Assembly (NCBI GenBank): GCA_002478115.1 | Contig: DLMH01000076.1 | Location: 20,739-52,498 of the forward strand | Length of the DNA: 31,760 bases | Source of the DNA: Candidatus Acidiferrum typicum | Lineage (GTDB): Bacteria; Acidobacteriota; Terriglobia; Acidiferrales; UBA7541 | Direction of reading: 5' to 3' | Shown: in pieces, positions 9,176-17,033 of the stretch | How the letters are laid out: each line of letters opens with the position of its first letter | How positions within the stretch are numbered: position 1 is the stretch's first letter | The notes under the pieces: generated by a model | Database searches by the model: none | Seen by the model: only the letters and a program-made list of their open reading frames with translations | What the model was told of the DNA's origin: nothing | Position numbers and translations under genes: made by a program

Positions 9176-9799
9176 ATGGTTTTTTCCAACCTGATTCTTG
9201 CAACGATCATTGTGCTGGCGGTCGGAGCGGTCGTCTTCGGATTGACCGTGGCACTGCGCACCTACGTGAAGTATCGCGGGAAACGCGTGATCACCTGCCC
9301 AGAGACACAGAAGGCGGTCGCCGTGCACGTGAATGCGACGAATGCGGCGCGCAAGGCTCTGTTCGGCAAGTCGTACGTCCGCCTGGACCAGTGCTCGCGC
9401 TGGCCGGAGCGTCAAAATTGCGGGCAGGAGTGCCTCTCTCAGGTGAACGCGGACCCGGCGCTGTGCTTGGTCTGGAACATGGTGGACCACTGGTACAAGG
9501 GAAAAACGTGCGCGTACTGCCAGAAGCCCTTCACCGAAATCCACTGGCATGACCGGCATCCTGCGTTGCTGGCCCCGGATCACACCTGCGTGCAATGGAA
9601 TGAGGTGGCTCCGGAAAAATTGCCGGAGGTTTTCGAGACGTACCTGCCGGTCTGCTGGAACTGCTACATTGCGGAGACATTCCGGCGGCAAAATCCCGAG
9701 AAAGTCTTGGACCGGACATGGGAGCGCGGCCCGGGCGGCGAGTACATTCCGAAAGAAGATTCGGCGGCCCCGGTGGCGAAACCGGCGACCCGGAATTGA
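9176..9799 (+). CDS. Cys-rich membrane-anchored protein of unknown function
   Basis: I do not recognise this 207-residue family. One N-terminal transmembrane helix (about 5-27) is followed by a cytoplasmic or periplasmic domain with ten cysteines (41, 73, 82, 86, 97, 112, 115, 138, 160, 163). Two CxxC pairs (CAYC 112-115; CWNC 160-163), the CGQEC motif (82-86) and the segment EIHWHDRHPALLAPDHTC (121-138) suggest metal binding, such as zinc or an Fe-S cluster. The tail after 185 is disordered. The ATG at 9176 has a strong GGAGGAGGAGG upstream, so a longer frame opening at 9098 is not used. It follows the PPDK_N gene by 231 bp on the same strand and may be co-transcribed. No nearby gene gives it a role. 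Confidence 0.75.
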   Translation: MVFSNLILATIIVLAVGAVVFGLTVALRTYVKYRGKRVITCPETQKAVAVHVNATNAARKALFGKSYVRLDQCSRWPERQNCGQECLSQVNADPALCLVWNMVDHWYKGKTCAYCQKPFTEIHWHDRHPALLAPDHTCVQWNEVAPEKLPEVFETYLPVCWNCYIAETFRRQNPEKVLDRTWERGPGGEYIPKEDSAAPVAKPATRN

Positions 9800-9948
9800 C
9801 CTCGATACTCTGAGCAGACCAACGAAGGAAACGCCGGTAGGAGGCTGCTTTGAACCGTCGCGAAGTTGGTTGGCGAGCAGGAAGCGCACAAACCGGGAGA
9901 TGAAAGAGAAAGAGCAGCACCAACGGCACCGACCTTAAACCCCACAAA

Positions 9949-9971
9949 CACCTACGCATAGGTGGTAATAT
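9949..9971 (+). promoter_or_regulatory. Putative leaderless promoter with embedded palindrome
   Basis: CACCTA-CGCA-TAGGTG (9949-9964) is a perfect 6-bp inverted repeat, directly followed by TAATAT (9966-9971), a close match to the -10 consensus. The ATG of the next gene is only 9 nt further on and has no Shine-Dalgarno sequence, so transcription probably starts at or beside the start codon. The -35 region is weak. A palindrome in the spacer is a typical place for an operator, so the cassette may be repressed or autoregulated. This is inference from layout. Confidence 0.5.
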
Positions 9972-9980
9972 GTACTAGTT

Positions 9981-10655
9981 ATGACTTCCACCACTTCCCA
10001 CGACTTCGTGAAAGGCAGCAAACTCCAGATTCGACGCCTGGTCAACAACAGTCCGCAGCCCATCGAAGAACAACTTCGCAAGGTCATCCCCGGGTGGGGT
10101 ACAGCCGAATTCGACTGGCGCTCGCCGCTCGTCTCGGAGCAGTACAGAGAGTATTGCGATGAAGAATTCCTGGCAGTTCTTGGCCTGGAAGGCTATTCCG
10201 AGGCGTTGGTGGGCAGTTTCTGGCCGCGCCGCGGTCCCAATTGGGATGCTCTGGCCCGGGTGGCTCTGCCCCATCCTGCGGTTCTGCTGATCGAGGCCAA
10301 GAGCCACCGATCGGAAATGGCGAGCTGCTACGGTGGCGGGCTCGACTCTCTCAAAATCATCAAGGCCGCTTTTCACAAAACTCAACAGTGGCTACAGCCC
10401 CAGAAGCGCCGAGACTGGAAGTCGCCGTTTTATCAGTTCGCCAACCGCCTGGCCCACCTCTATTTCCTGCGTAAGGAATGCGGACTGGAAGCGTGGCTCG
10501 CGCACGTGTATTTCACGGGCGACCCATACTACCCGACCAGCCGCGAGCAATGGGATGACTGGCTGTGCGAGGTTCGCTTTGAGCTCGGAATCGGCGACGG
10601 CAAAATCGAAGGACTGGTGGATATCTTCCTGTCTGTGAACGGGGGCAATGCATGA
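9981..10655 (+). CDS. PD-(D/E)XK-nuclease-like protein A of a two-gene accessory cassette
   Basis: I do not recognise this 224-residue protein as a named family. It contains a pattern typical of PD-(D/E)XK nucleases: NWDALARVALPHPAVLLIEAKSH (87-109 region), with D89, E105 and K107 as candidate catalytic residues, predicted to sit on two adjacent beta strands. A helix with YQFANRLAHLYFL (151-163) could be the Q/Y motif seen after the core in such folds. An upstream acidic helix CDEEFLAVLGL (59-69) could supply the first Glu. No signal peptide or membrane segment is seen. Its stop overlaps the start of protein B (ATGA at 10652-10655), which implies translational coupling. There is no SD before its ATG; see the promoter entry. 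Codon choice is less extremely GC-biased than in the flanking genes. Confidence 0.7.
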   Translation: MTSTTSHDFVKGSKLQIRRLVNNSPQPIEEQLRKVIPGWGTAEFDWRSPLVSEQYREYCDEEFLAVLGLEGYSEALVGSFWPRRGPNWDALARVALPHPAVLLIEAKSHRSEMASCYGGGLDSLKIIKAAFHKTQQWLQPQKRRDWKSPFYQFANRLAHLYFLRKECGLEAWLAHVYFTGDPYYPTSREQWDDWLCEVRFELGIGDGKIEGLVDIFLSVNGGNA

Positions 10656-11410
10656 GCGAACAGGATCTCTACCGTGGCCTCGACCGGATCTGGAACTTGC
10701 GCACCGAGTTCAACGGTCCAAAGGTGATCAAGGATCTGGACGATCAGATTGCGGACAACTACCAGCGGCTGAAGGAGATGGACGGCGCCGGTTCCAGCTC
10801 CGAGAATTGGCGATGGTATGCAAATTCCGATTACGACCACGCGAAGAATAGATCGCCGGAAACGATCGTGGAGCGCGAGATCATCGGTCTGACACAGGCG
10901 CTCGGAACATGGGCGAACCAGGTTCCGGTAAACAGCGGGATCTCCGAAGGGAACAATCAGCCCAGTCACATCGACCTCGTACATCGCACCACAGAGCGAA
11001 GCTTCGAATTAATTGAACTGAAAATCGAAAGCGACGATCCGTACAAAGCAGCGCTGCAAATCCTCCGCTATGGCCTCACCTACAGGCTGTTTCGCCGCGC
11101 TCCCGCGCTAGTGCGATCGACGCAACATCCGCTCACAGAGAAGTTATTCGAGGCGAGCCGTATTCACTTGCGCGTGCTGGCTCCGATACATTACTACCGG
11201 CCAGGGAACCCAGAGTCCATCGAGCCTGCAATCTGCGAGGGGTTCGAGCACCTCCTGAAAGACGAGAAATGGAAGATGGATTTCGCCTTCCTCCAGTTTC
11301 CGGATTGGTTCCGTCGCAATTCGGCAGACTTAACAGAGTCAAGACAGACGCTGGAGCTCGCTCTCGTCGGTCGCGGACCATTGCGCCGCGATTCGGCTAC
11401 TTCGGCATGA
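10652..11410 (+). CDS. PD-(D/E)XK-nuclease-like protein B of a two-gene accessory cassette
   Basis: This 252-residue protein has a clearer PD-(D/E)XK arrangement than its partner: acidic helix ETIVEREIIGLTQAL (70-84), then SHIDLV (105-110) with D108, FELIELKIE (118-126) with E122 and K124, and AALQILRYGLTYRL (133-146) with Q136, as in RecB/Cas4-type Q motifs. The N-terminal 60 residues are charged and helical and may mediate partner binding; the C-terminal 80 residues are unassigned. It overlaps the preceding gene by 4 nt, so both products are probably made together, perhaps as a complex. The target could be phage DNA, mobile DNA or a repair intermediate, but the sequence does not say. The right flank is a convergent cysteine synthase gene. 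Confidence 0.72.
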   Translation: MSEQDLYRGLDRIWNLRTEFNGPKVIKDLDDQIADNYQRLKEMDGAGSSSENWRWYANSDYDHAKNRSPETIVEREIIGLTQALGTWANQVPVNSGISEGNNQPSHIDLVHRTTERSFELIELKIESDDPYKAALQILRYGLTYRLFRRAPALVRSTQHPLTEKLFEASRIHLRVLAPIHYYRPGNPESIEPAICEGFEHLLKDEKWKMDFAFLQFPDWFRRNSADLTESRQTLELALVGRGPLRRDSATSA

Positions 11411-11572
11411 CGCCGCTTAGTTCCCTTTCACTGCCGTGATTCCCTTTTCCATAATGAATTTCCTAACGCTCTTCGTGCAGACAAAGTCACGTTAACTTGA
11501 AGAGTGACAATTTTACGCTTCGCAGGCACAAGAAATTCAAAGTAGCCCACTGCCGAAAACTCGGCGCGGTGA

Positions 11573-12634
11573 TTAGTGGCAGAACTCGCAGGCGCGGCCG
11601 ACCGTACCCAAACCAAGCAATTCGATGTGCGGCGTGAGGTAGTCTTCGCGCACAGGCTCGTCGTGCATGAGCGCGGTGCTCAGGTATTTCTTGTTGTCGT
11701 CGCAGAAGACGGTGACGACGGCAGCGTCCGGCGCGATTTTGTCCTGGGCGCGCAGAGCGGCAAGGAAGTTGCACCCGGAAGAGATTCCCACGGCTACGCC
11801 AAGATTGAAGGCGAGCTTCTGCGCCATGAGGATGGCGTCGCCGTCGGGAATGGCGATGACTTCGTCGAGATCCTTGAGCTTGAGGATTTCGGGCACGAAT
11901 TCGTCGGAGATGCCCTGGATGCGGTGGTTACCGATTTTGCAGCCAGTGGATAGAGTGGGCGACTCAGCGGGCTCGACGGGATGGATGCGGATAGAGGAGT
12001 CGCGCTCCTTTAGGAATTTTCCGACGCCCATAACCGTGCCGCCCGTGCCCACGCCGGCGACAAAGGCCTGCGGCCTCTTGGCGACCGAAACCATCTGCGA
12101 CCAGATCTCCGGGCCGGTGGTTTCTTCGTGGGCTTCGACATTCGCGGGGTTGGAGAACTGCCGAGGGAGGAAGACGTCCTTGCGGGAGGCCGCCAGATCT
12201 TCGCACATGCGGATGCAGCCGAGGAATCCACCTTGCGCGGCCGCGACGGACACCACTTCGGCGCCGTAGCTGCGAATGAGTTGAGCGCGCTCCTGGCTCA
12301 TCCAATCGGGCATGAAAATCTTGACGGGGTGGCCCAGAATGCGGCCGAGCGCCGCAAAGGAAATGCCCGTGTTGCCGCTGGTGGCCTCCGCGATGGTGAA
12401 GCCGGGTTCGATCTTCCCTTCTTCATAGGCCTTTTGCAGGATGCGCAGGGCCATGCGGTCCTTGATGCTGCCGGTGAGATTCATGTTTTCGGATTTGGCG
12501 TAAAGAATGCGTTCGCGACCTTTGTAGCGGAAGTGGATGCTGACGAGGGGAGTATTGCCGACGAGACGAGTGAGGGCCTTGAACTTCGATGTGGAACTAT
12601 TGATGAGTATGGTCATAACAATTCTTTGTCGCAT
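11573..12634 (-). CDS. PLP-dependent cysteine synthase family protein (CysK/CysM-like)
   Basis: This 353-residue fold type II PLP enzyme most likely makes cysteine from O-acetylserine (or a related activated serine) and sulfide. The PLP lysine is K58 in NLTGSIKDR (52-60); the substrate loop is TSGNTG (85-90); the glycine-rich phosphate-binding loop is [10 protein letters not shown] (in the middle, near 194-203), and SSGCN follows near the C-terminus. Which of CysK, CysM or a cystathionine-forming relative it is cannot be told from sequence alone. Unusually, the last residues are CEFCH, a C-x-x-C pair at 349-352. The start is uncertain: ATG codons at 12634 and 12616 are both possible, with no good SD at either. 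It is convergent with the nuclease-like cassette and 218 bp downstream of the SDR gene on the same strand. Confidence 0.88.
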   Translation of the reverse strand: MRQRIVMTILINSSTSKFKALTRLVGNTPLVSIHFRYKGRERILYAKSENMNLTGSIKDRMALRILQKAYEEGKIEPGFTIAEATSGNTGISFAALGRILGHPVKIFMPDWMSQERAQLIRSYGAEVVSVAAAQGGFLGCIRMCEDLAASRKDVFLPRQFSNPANVEAHEETTGPEIWSQMVSVAKRPQAFVAGVGTGGTVMGVGKFLKERDSSIRIHPVEPAESPTLSTGCKIGNHRIQGISDEFVPEILKLKDLDEVIAIPDGDAILMAQKLAFNLGVAVGISSGCNFLAALRAQDKIAPDAAVVTVFCDDNKKYLSTALMHDEPVREDYLTPHIELLGLGTVGRACEFCH

Positions 12635-12737
12635 GTTTACGGGAATTCGGCAAGTGCATTGGGCACGGGCAAACCGGCCGGCAAATGAAGCGGGCAGAAC
12701 GGCTTATGTCCCGAAAATGGATTGTGGAAGTCCGGAG

Positions 12738-12805
12738 TCTTCAGGGGCTAAAGCCCAACTCATTCTACCTGCTTTACGCCGGGGCTGAAGCCCCGGCCTC
12801 CTAAG
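12738..12805. repeat. Two-hairpin interspersed palindromic repeat, copy 2
   Basis: This has the same architecture as 4151-4217: TCTTCAG, GGGCTAAAGCCC, a spacer of about 20 bp, then CCGGGGCTGAAGCCCCGG and CCTCCTAA. The second palindrome is perfect over 18 bp apart from the GA centre. It occupies the gap between the SDR gene (12853) and the cysteine synthase gene on the minus strand. Confidence 0.75.
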
Positions 12806-12852
12806 GAAGAAGAGAAGAAACATCTGGGCGGCTGCCAAGCCTTTAGGGAGAA

Positions 12853-13614
12853 TCAGGACCAGCCGGCATCCACGGTGAACTCCTGCGCGGTGCACATGCG
12901 ACTGGCGTCGGAGGCGAGGAAGAGAGCGAGCTGGGCGACGTCCTCCGGCTCGATACGTGCCTGGAGACATTGCCCTGCCATGACCTCGTGCTCCATCTGC
13001 GGATTCAGCCACAGTTGCTTCTGGCGTTCGGTCCAGACGGCGCCGGGGAGAATGGTGTTCACGCGAATGCCGGCTTGGCCGAAATCGCGGGCGATGGCAC
13101 GGGTGAGGCCGTGGATGGAAGCTTTGCTCATGCTGTAGATGGGCGCGTCAGTCTGCTTGATTTTCCAAATGATCGAACTGAGGTTGATGATGGAGCCGCC
13201 GCCGCGCCGCTTCATGATGGGAAACACCTCCTGCGCGGCGAAGAACATATGACGCTGATTGACGGCGATGCGGTCGTCCCAATACGCCTGGGTGACGCTG
13301 CCGATGGCGTGGCGATCATCGTTACCGGCATTGTTCACAAGAACGGCGATGTCGCCGAGGCGTGCCGCGGCTTCCTGGATGGTCTTCTGCAAAGCGGCGA
13401 TGTCCCGGAGATCGCAGGGGAGATACAAAGGCTTCGCACCGGTTTCCCGGTGAACAAGATCTGCGAGGCGGGTGCTGGCGTCCTCGGCGATGTCCACAAA
13501 CGCCACCAGCGAACCTTGTTCGGCGAAAGCGCGCGTCATGGCGCCGCCGATGCCATTCCCTCCCCCGGTGATGAAAACGACTTTGCCGCGAAGATCAGGG
13601 TAGCTGGCCAGCAT
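12853..13614 (-). CDS. SDR oxidoreductase, D-xylose 1-dehydrogenase-like
   Basis: This 253-residue classical short-chain dehydrogenase has TGGGNGIG (16-23) as the NAD(P)-binding loop, CDLRD at 67-71, NNAGNDDRH (94-102), catalytic serine in NLSSI (144-148) and Y160/K164 in YSMSK. The NDDRH extension, the AYWDDRIAVN-RHMFF stretch (110-125) and the CLQARIEPEDVA plus CTAQEF.VDAGW C-terminus strongly resemble Caulobacter D-xylose 1-dehydrogenase, which oxidises D-xylose to xylonolactone. No other xylonate-pathway gene is visible here, so the substrate could be another aldose. It is cytoplasmic. A modest AGAGGG lies about 10 nt before the ATG. Confidence 0.85.
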   Translation of the reverse strand: MLASYPDLRGKVVFITGGGNGIGGAMTRAFAEQGSLVAFVDIAEDASTRLADLVHRETGAKPLYLPCDLRDIAALQKTIQEAAARLGDIAVLVNNAGNDDRHAIGSVTQAYWDDRIAVNQRHMFFAAQEVFPIMKRRGGGSIINLSSIIWKIKQTDAPIYSMSKASIHGLTRAIARDFGQAGIRVNTILPGAVWTERQKQLWLNPQMEHEVMAGQCLQARIEPEDVAQLALFLASDASRMCTAQEFTVDAGWS

Positions 13615-13997
13615 CGGGGATATCCCTCTGAGCTTGCATGGAAACCGTTGTCCGCGAGAAGCGGAAGTGCACGAAATTCATTTGCGGAATGATTTCGTCA
13701 AACGATACTCCAACTCGAAGGCGAACGCCAAGCCAAGAATCAGGGAGCAGCGGGTGTTCGTCAAGGAGTGCGCGCCACGGAGCGAAGGAAGGCCGGCTGG
13801 CGGACATGCCGGCCTTGGTCCAGCGCACTGGCACAGACTCAAGATCGAGAGATCGTGCGGACCTGGGGCGCCCGCCTTCGGCGGGTGCTGCGCCCCTACG
13901 CGAAAGGACATGCGGGTCAGGAGAGATATTCGAGGGCGGCGCGAATTCGGTACAATTGAGCAGCGGAAAGAACTTCCCAATCGGAACAGGTGAGCGC
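13615..13997. other. Divergent intergenic region, 383 bp
   Basis: This separates the minus-strand SDR gene from the plus-strand aminotransferase and must contain both promoters, though no clear -35/-10 pair was found. It is open in the aminotransferase frame from 13638, but that upstream stretch is low-complexity, lacks protein-like character and has no SD, so it is treated as non-coding. A small hairpin CCCGCC-TTC-GGCGGG lies at 13871-13885 within a longer inverted repeat of GGGCGC and GCGCCC. No T-run follows it. Confidence 0.5.
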
Positions 13998-14885
13998 GTG
14001 ATTCATCGCAACGTTTTTCATAATGAGGAGTTGCTGGAGATCGAAAAGGTCCGTTGGTCGCCCGGGCAAGCAGGATTGATCTGCGGTTGGGGACTATTCA
14101 CCACCGTACGCATCACGCAGGGAGAGGCCTTTGCCTACGAGCGGCACTGGCGGCGGCTGGAAAAAGATGCGGCGCTGACGCGGCTGCCGCTGACTTATTC
14201 CGGCGCAAAGGTGCGTGTGCATTTGCAGGAGGTGCTCCGGGCAAACAAAGTGACGGAAGGGTGCGCAAGGATCTACCTGGTGTGGAATACGGTGGGCGGG
14301 TGGAAAAGCGACGAGCACATGCCCGACGTGGACCTGCTGATAACCACCGCCGACCTGCCGCACCATCCGGAGAGTGTGCGGCTGACGGTGCGGGAACAAG
14401 GGCGGCACGCGGCTTCGCCACTGGCGGGAGTGAAAACGATTTCGTGGCTGAACAGTGTGTGGGCCTCGGCCGAGGCACATCGCGAAGGGTTTGACGAGGT
14501 GGTGCTGCTGAATGAGCGGGGCGAGGTAAGCGAGTGCACCGCCGCAAATATTTTTGTGGTGAAGAAGGACAGGGTGGTGACACCGCCGCTGAGTTCCGGA
14601 TGCCTGGAAGGGGTGACGCGCGGGGTGCTGATGGAAATCGCCGCGGATGCGGGAACCAGCGTGACGGAGCAAACCTTGCGCATGGAGGATTTGTACGGCG
14701 CGGATGAGGTCTTCATCACATCGACAAACCGCAATGTGATTGGCGTGCGGGAGATCGCGGGGCGGCCGATGGCAAACGGGGGAAAAGGCGAGATAACCCA
14801 GAAGCTGGATGAAGCGTTCGATGCGTTTTTGAAGGATTACGTGGGCAGGCGGTTGGCGGCGCGGACAGGAAAAGCGGAAGGCTGA
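13998..14885 (+). CDS. Aminotransferase class IV (PabC / branched-chain aminotransferase family)
   Basis: The 295-residue fold type IV PLP enzyme could be an aminodeoxychorismate lyase (folate), a branched-chain aminotransferase or a D-amino acid aminotransferase. Visible marks are an active-site loop near GWGLFTTVRI (30-39), the PLP lysine K146 in GVKTISWLNSVWASAEA (144-160), the conserved glutamate E179 in GEVSECTAANIFVV (175-188) and a phosphate-binding stretch GCLEGVTRG (201-209). The RHW.RLE.DA segment (49-59) is typical of the family. The start is taken as the GTG at 13998, with AGGTGA just upstream; it gives a normal family length. The frame is open upstream to 13638, but that part is not protein-like. 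It is transcribed away from the SDR gene; the pathway is not set by context. Confidence 0.85.
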   Translation: MIHRNVFHNEELLEIEKVRWSPGQAGLICGWGLFTTVRITQGEAFAYERHWRRLEKDAALTRLPLTYSGAKVRVHLQEVLRANKVTEGCARIYLVWNTVGGWKSDEHMPDVDLLITTADLPHHPESVRLTVREQGRHAASPLAGVKTISWLNSVWASAEAHREGFDEVVLLNERGEVSECTAANIFVVKKDRVVTPPLSSGCLEGVTRGVLMEIAADAGTSVTEQTLRMEDLYGADEVFITSTNRNVIGVREIAGRPMANGGKGEITQKLDEAFDAFLKDYVGRRLAARTGKAEG

Positions 14886-14993
14886 GAATCCAGAGCATCG
14901 AAGAAAGATCCAACGCGGAAATGCCCCGAGCAGGCCGGGGTAACCGCCGGGCACAGAGGTCTGCAGAGTAGCACGGAGAAAATGAACCCAGGA

Positions 14994-15015
14994 GCACAGA
15001 CAGGAGTGTCTGTGC
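14994..15015. repeat. Perfect short hairpin (REP-like)
   Basis: GCACAGACA-GGAG-TGTCTGTGC forms a perfect 9-bp stem with a 4-nt loop, 109 bp after the aminotransferase stop. There is no T-run, so it is not a standard terminator. I recall this motif recurring in other bacterial genomes, so it is more likely an interspersed repeat unit. That recollection cannot be checked here. Confidence 0.55.
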
Positions 15016-15067
15016 CACAAGAAGCGGGGCCAGGCGAACTGGCCGGGCCCGTGCTACAATGCGCGGA

Positions 15068-15175
15068 CTAGTGCCGTTCCAACTATTTGGGCCAAATGAC
15101 GGTCCAAACATCTGACGCGAACACGGAGAGAGTATTCTCGAAGGGATTTGTTGGAACAAGTTGGAACGGTACTAG
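15068..15175. mobile_element. MITE-like element with 17-bp terminal inverted repeats
   Basis: CTAGTGCCGTTCCAACT (15068-15084) and AGTTGGAACGGTACTAG (15159-15175) are inverted repeats of each other with one mismatch over 17 bp, bounding a 108-bp non-coding unit. The right part also carries a partial direct duplication (TTGGAACAAGTTGGAAC). No clear target-site duplication was found. The size, terminal repeats and lack of coding capacity fit a MITE, but the transposase family is unknown. It sits directly upstream of the FHA-GAF phosphatase gene (start 15200), so it may carry or disrupt that promoter. Confidence 0.6.
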
Positions 15176-15199
15176 CTGAGGGGTCAGGACAGGAAAGGC

Positions 15200-16942
15200 A
15201 TGACAGAAGCGTTAGCCCAGAGTGAGGCCGTACTGGAAGTCATCTCGCCCGACGGTGCGCGGAAGTACGTTCGCGTAACGCAGACGCCGTTTCTGATCGG
15301 ACGCGGCGCGGAGACGGGCAACCACTTGCAGTTGACGGACCGCCGGATTTCGCGGAACTGTGCCGCGATCGTCATGGAGGCGAACCGCTACTACCTGGAA
15401 GACCGCGGGCAGAGGCGCGGGATGTTCATCAACCAGGAAAAAGCGGAGAGCCGGCAGTTGAACGACGGCGACGTGATCACGTTCGGGATTGAAGATTCCT
15501 ACCAGATTATTTTCCGGGCGGCGACCGGAACTTCCGACGAAGCGATCCCGCAGCTTTTGACGCGGATCGACCACATGACCAGCTCGGAATCGACGGGCGG
15601 GGGCTTGCGGAAGTTGAACATGCTCCTGGAAGCCACTTCCCTGTTGCACTCGCAATTGCCGCTGGATTCCGTACTGGCAAAGATGATTGATCACGCCATC
15701 GCGGTAACGGATGCGGACCGCGGCTTGCTGGAAGAGGCGGAAGCGGGACGCCCAGAAAATTTGCGCGTGCGGCTGGCGCGCCGAAGCGGGGGACAGCGGC
15801 TGCCTCCCGAGAGCATGACACCGAGCCAGACGGCGATTCAGTTGGCGTTGAAGCAAGGCTCGCCGGTGATCACGGAAGATCTGGCGCAGGCGGAGATGAA
15901 CCTGCAGGCAGCGGCCAGCATCGTGGCGCAAGGATTGCGGGCGGTGGTGGTGATTCCGTTGTACGCCAGTTCGCGCGCGGCGAGCGAAGGCACGGGTGTG
16001 GATGTGCGCCGGGGCGTTTTTTTGGGCGTGCTGTATTTGGACTCAAAACGCCCGACGGCCTTCACCAAGCTGGACCGGCAGATCCTGGACGCGCTGGCGG
16101 CCGACGCGGCGAGCATCCTGGACAATGCGCGGCTGGTGGAACGCGAACGGGAACGCCAACGGTTGGAACAAGAGATTAACATCGCGCGAGACATCCAGCA
16201 GGCCTTGCTGCCGAAAAATTTCAAGGATTACCCGCACCTGGCCGTCTCTGGCGTGAATTTTCCCTGCTTGTCGGTCGGGGGAGATTATTTCGACGTGTTC
16301 CCGCTGGATGAAAAGCGGACGGCTTTTCTTCTGGCGGACGTGAGCGGAAAAGGGCTGGGAGCAGCGCTGCTGACGACCATGCTGCAGGGGGCACTCTCGG
16401 GCATGACGCTGGGGACGGATCCGGCGCGGACGTTCAACCACGTGAACCGGTTCTTGTGCGACCATGCGGAGGTCGGGCGTTATGCAACGATGTTTTTCGG
16501 GATTCTCGATGTAGCCGGGAAGCTGGAGTTCATTAATGCGGGGCACCCTTCGCCGATTTTGATGCGGCAGGGAAGGGCCGAGGAGGCGTTCACGGAAGGG
16601 TCCTTCCCCGTGGGGCTTGTGCCCGAAGCGGAGTTCGCAACGGCGACGCTGCAACTGGAGCCGAACGACACGCTGTTCCTTTTCAGCGACGGCGTGACGG
16701 AAGCGATGGATCCGGATGAACAGTTATATGGAGTGCCGCGGCTGGTCGAGGTGCTGCAAGGAAAGACCGACCTGCCGCTGGACGAAATTCAAAAGACGGT
16801 GCTGGAATCGGTGGAGAATTTTGCGCGTGGCGCGCGGCAGGCCGACGATGTGACCATGCTGGTGGTGCGATATCGCGCGGCAGGCGTGACGGTGGCGGAT
16901 ACGGATGTGCCCGCTGCGAACAGCGCGGCCGCGAACGGATGA
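15200..16942 (+). CDS. FHA-GAF-SpoIIE (PP2C-type) serine phosphatase
   Basis: The 580-residue cytoplasmic signalling protein has a phosphothreonine-binding FHA domain at the N-terminus (about 12-105; GRG at 34-36 and SR at 51-52), a GAF sensor domain (about 145-312), a charged coiled linker ERERERQRLEQEINIARDIQ (314-333), and a SpoIIE/RsbU phosphatase domain (about 345-557). The phosphatase metal ligands are seen in GGDYFDV (360-366), ADVSGKG (379-385) and ARQADDVTMLVV near 545. The family typically dephosphorylates an anti-sigma-factor antagonist or another Ser/Thr-phosphoprotein. The FHA motif reads SRNCAAI instead of the usual SRxHAxI, so phosphopeptide binding may be altered. The ATG has AGGAAAGG upstream. 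No partner kinase or anti-sigma gene is adjacent. Confidence 0.92.
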   Translation: MTEALAQSEAVLEVISPDGARKYVRVTQTPFLIGRGAETGNHLQLTDRRISRNCAAIVMEANRYYLEDRGQRRGMFINQEKAESRQLNDGDVITFGIEDSYQIIFRAATGTSDEAIPQLLTRIDHMTSSESTGGGLRKLNMLLEATSLLHSQLPLDSVLAKMIDHAIAVTDADRGLLEEAEAGRPENLRVRLARRSGGQRLPPESMTPSQTAIQLALKQGSPVITEDLAQAEMNLQAAASIVAQGLRAVVVIPLYASSRAASEGTGVDVRRGVFLGVLYLDSKRPTAFTKLDRQILDALAADAASILDNARLVERERERQRLEQEINIARDIQQALLPKNFKDYPHLAVSGVNFPCLSVGGDYFDVFPLDEKRTAFLLADVSGKGLGAALLTTMLQGALSGMTLGTDPARTFNHVNRFLCDHAEVGRYATMFFGILDVAGKLEFINAGHPSPILMRQGRAEEAFTEGSFPVGLVPEAEFATATLQLEPNDTLFLFSDGVTEAMDPDEQLYGVPRLVEVLQGKTDLPLDEIQKTVLESVENFARGARQADDVTMLVVRYRAAGVTVADTDVPAANSAAANG

Positions 16943-17033
16943 GTGCCGCTGCTTCCTTCCCGAGCGGGAGTAAGTAGCTGCAAGAAGCTTGTGTCCTGAG
17001 TCAATAATTCTTGGCAAATGTCGCGGCCCTTCA

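Noticed and set aside
11411..11572. Search for a terminator between the nuclease-like cassette and cysteine synthase
   Set aside because: Only a weak GTCAC/GTGAC stem followed by a short AT run was found; not strong enough to call.
13871..13885. GC-rich hairpin considered as a terminator
   Set aside because: No T-run and it lies upstream of a gene in a divergent region, so it is not a terminator for either neighbour.
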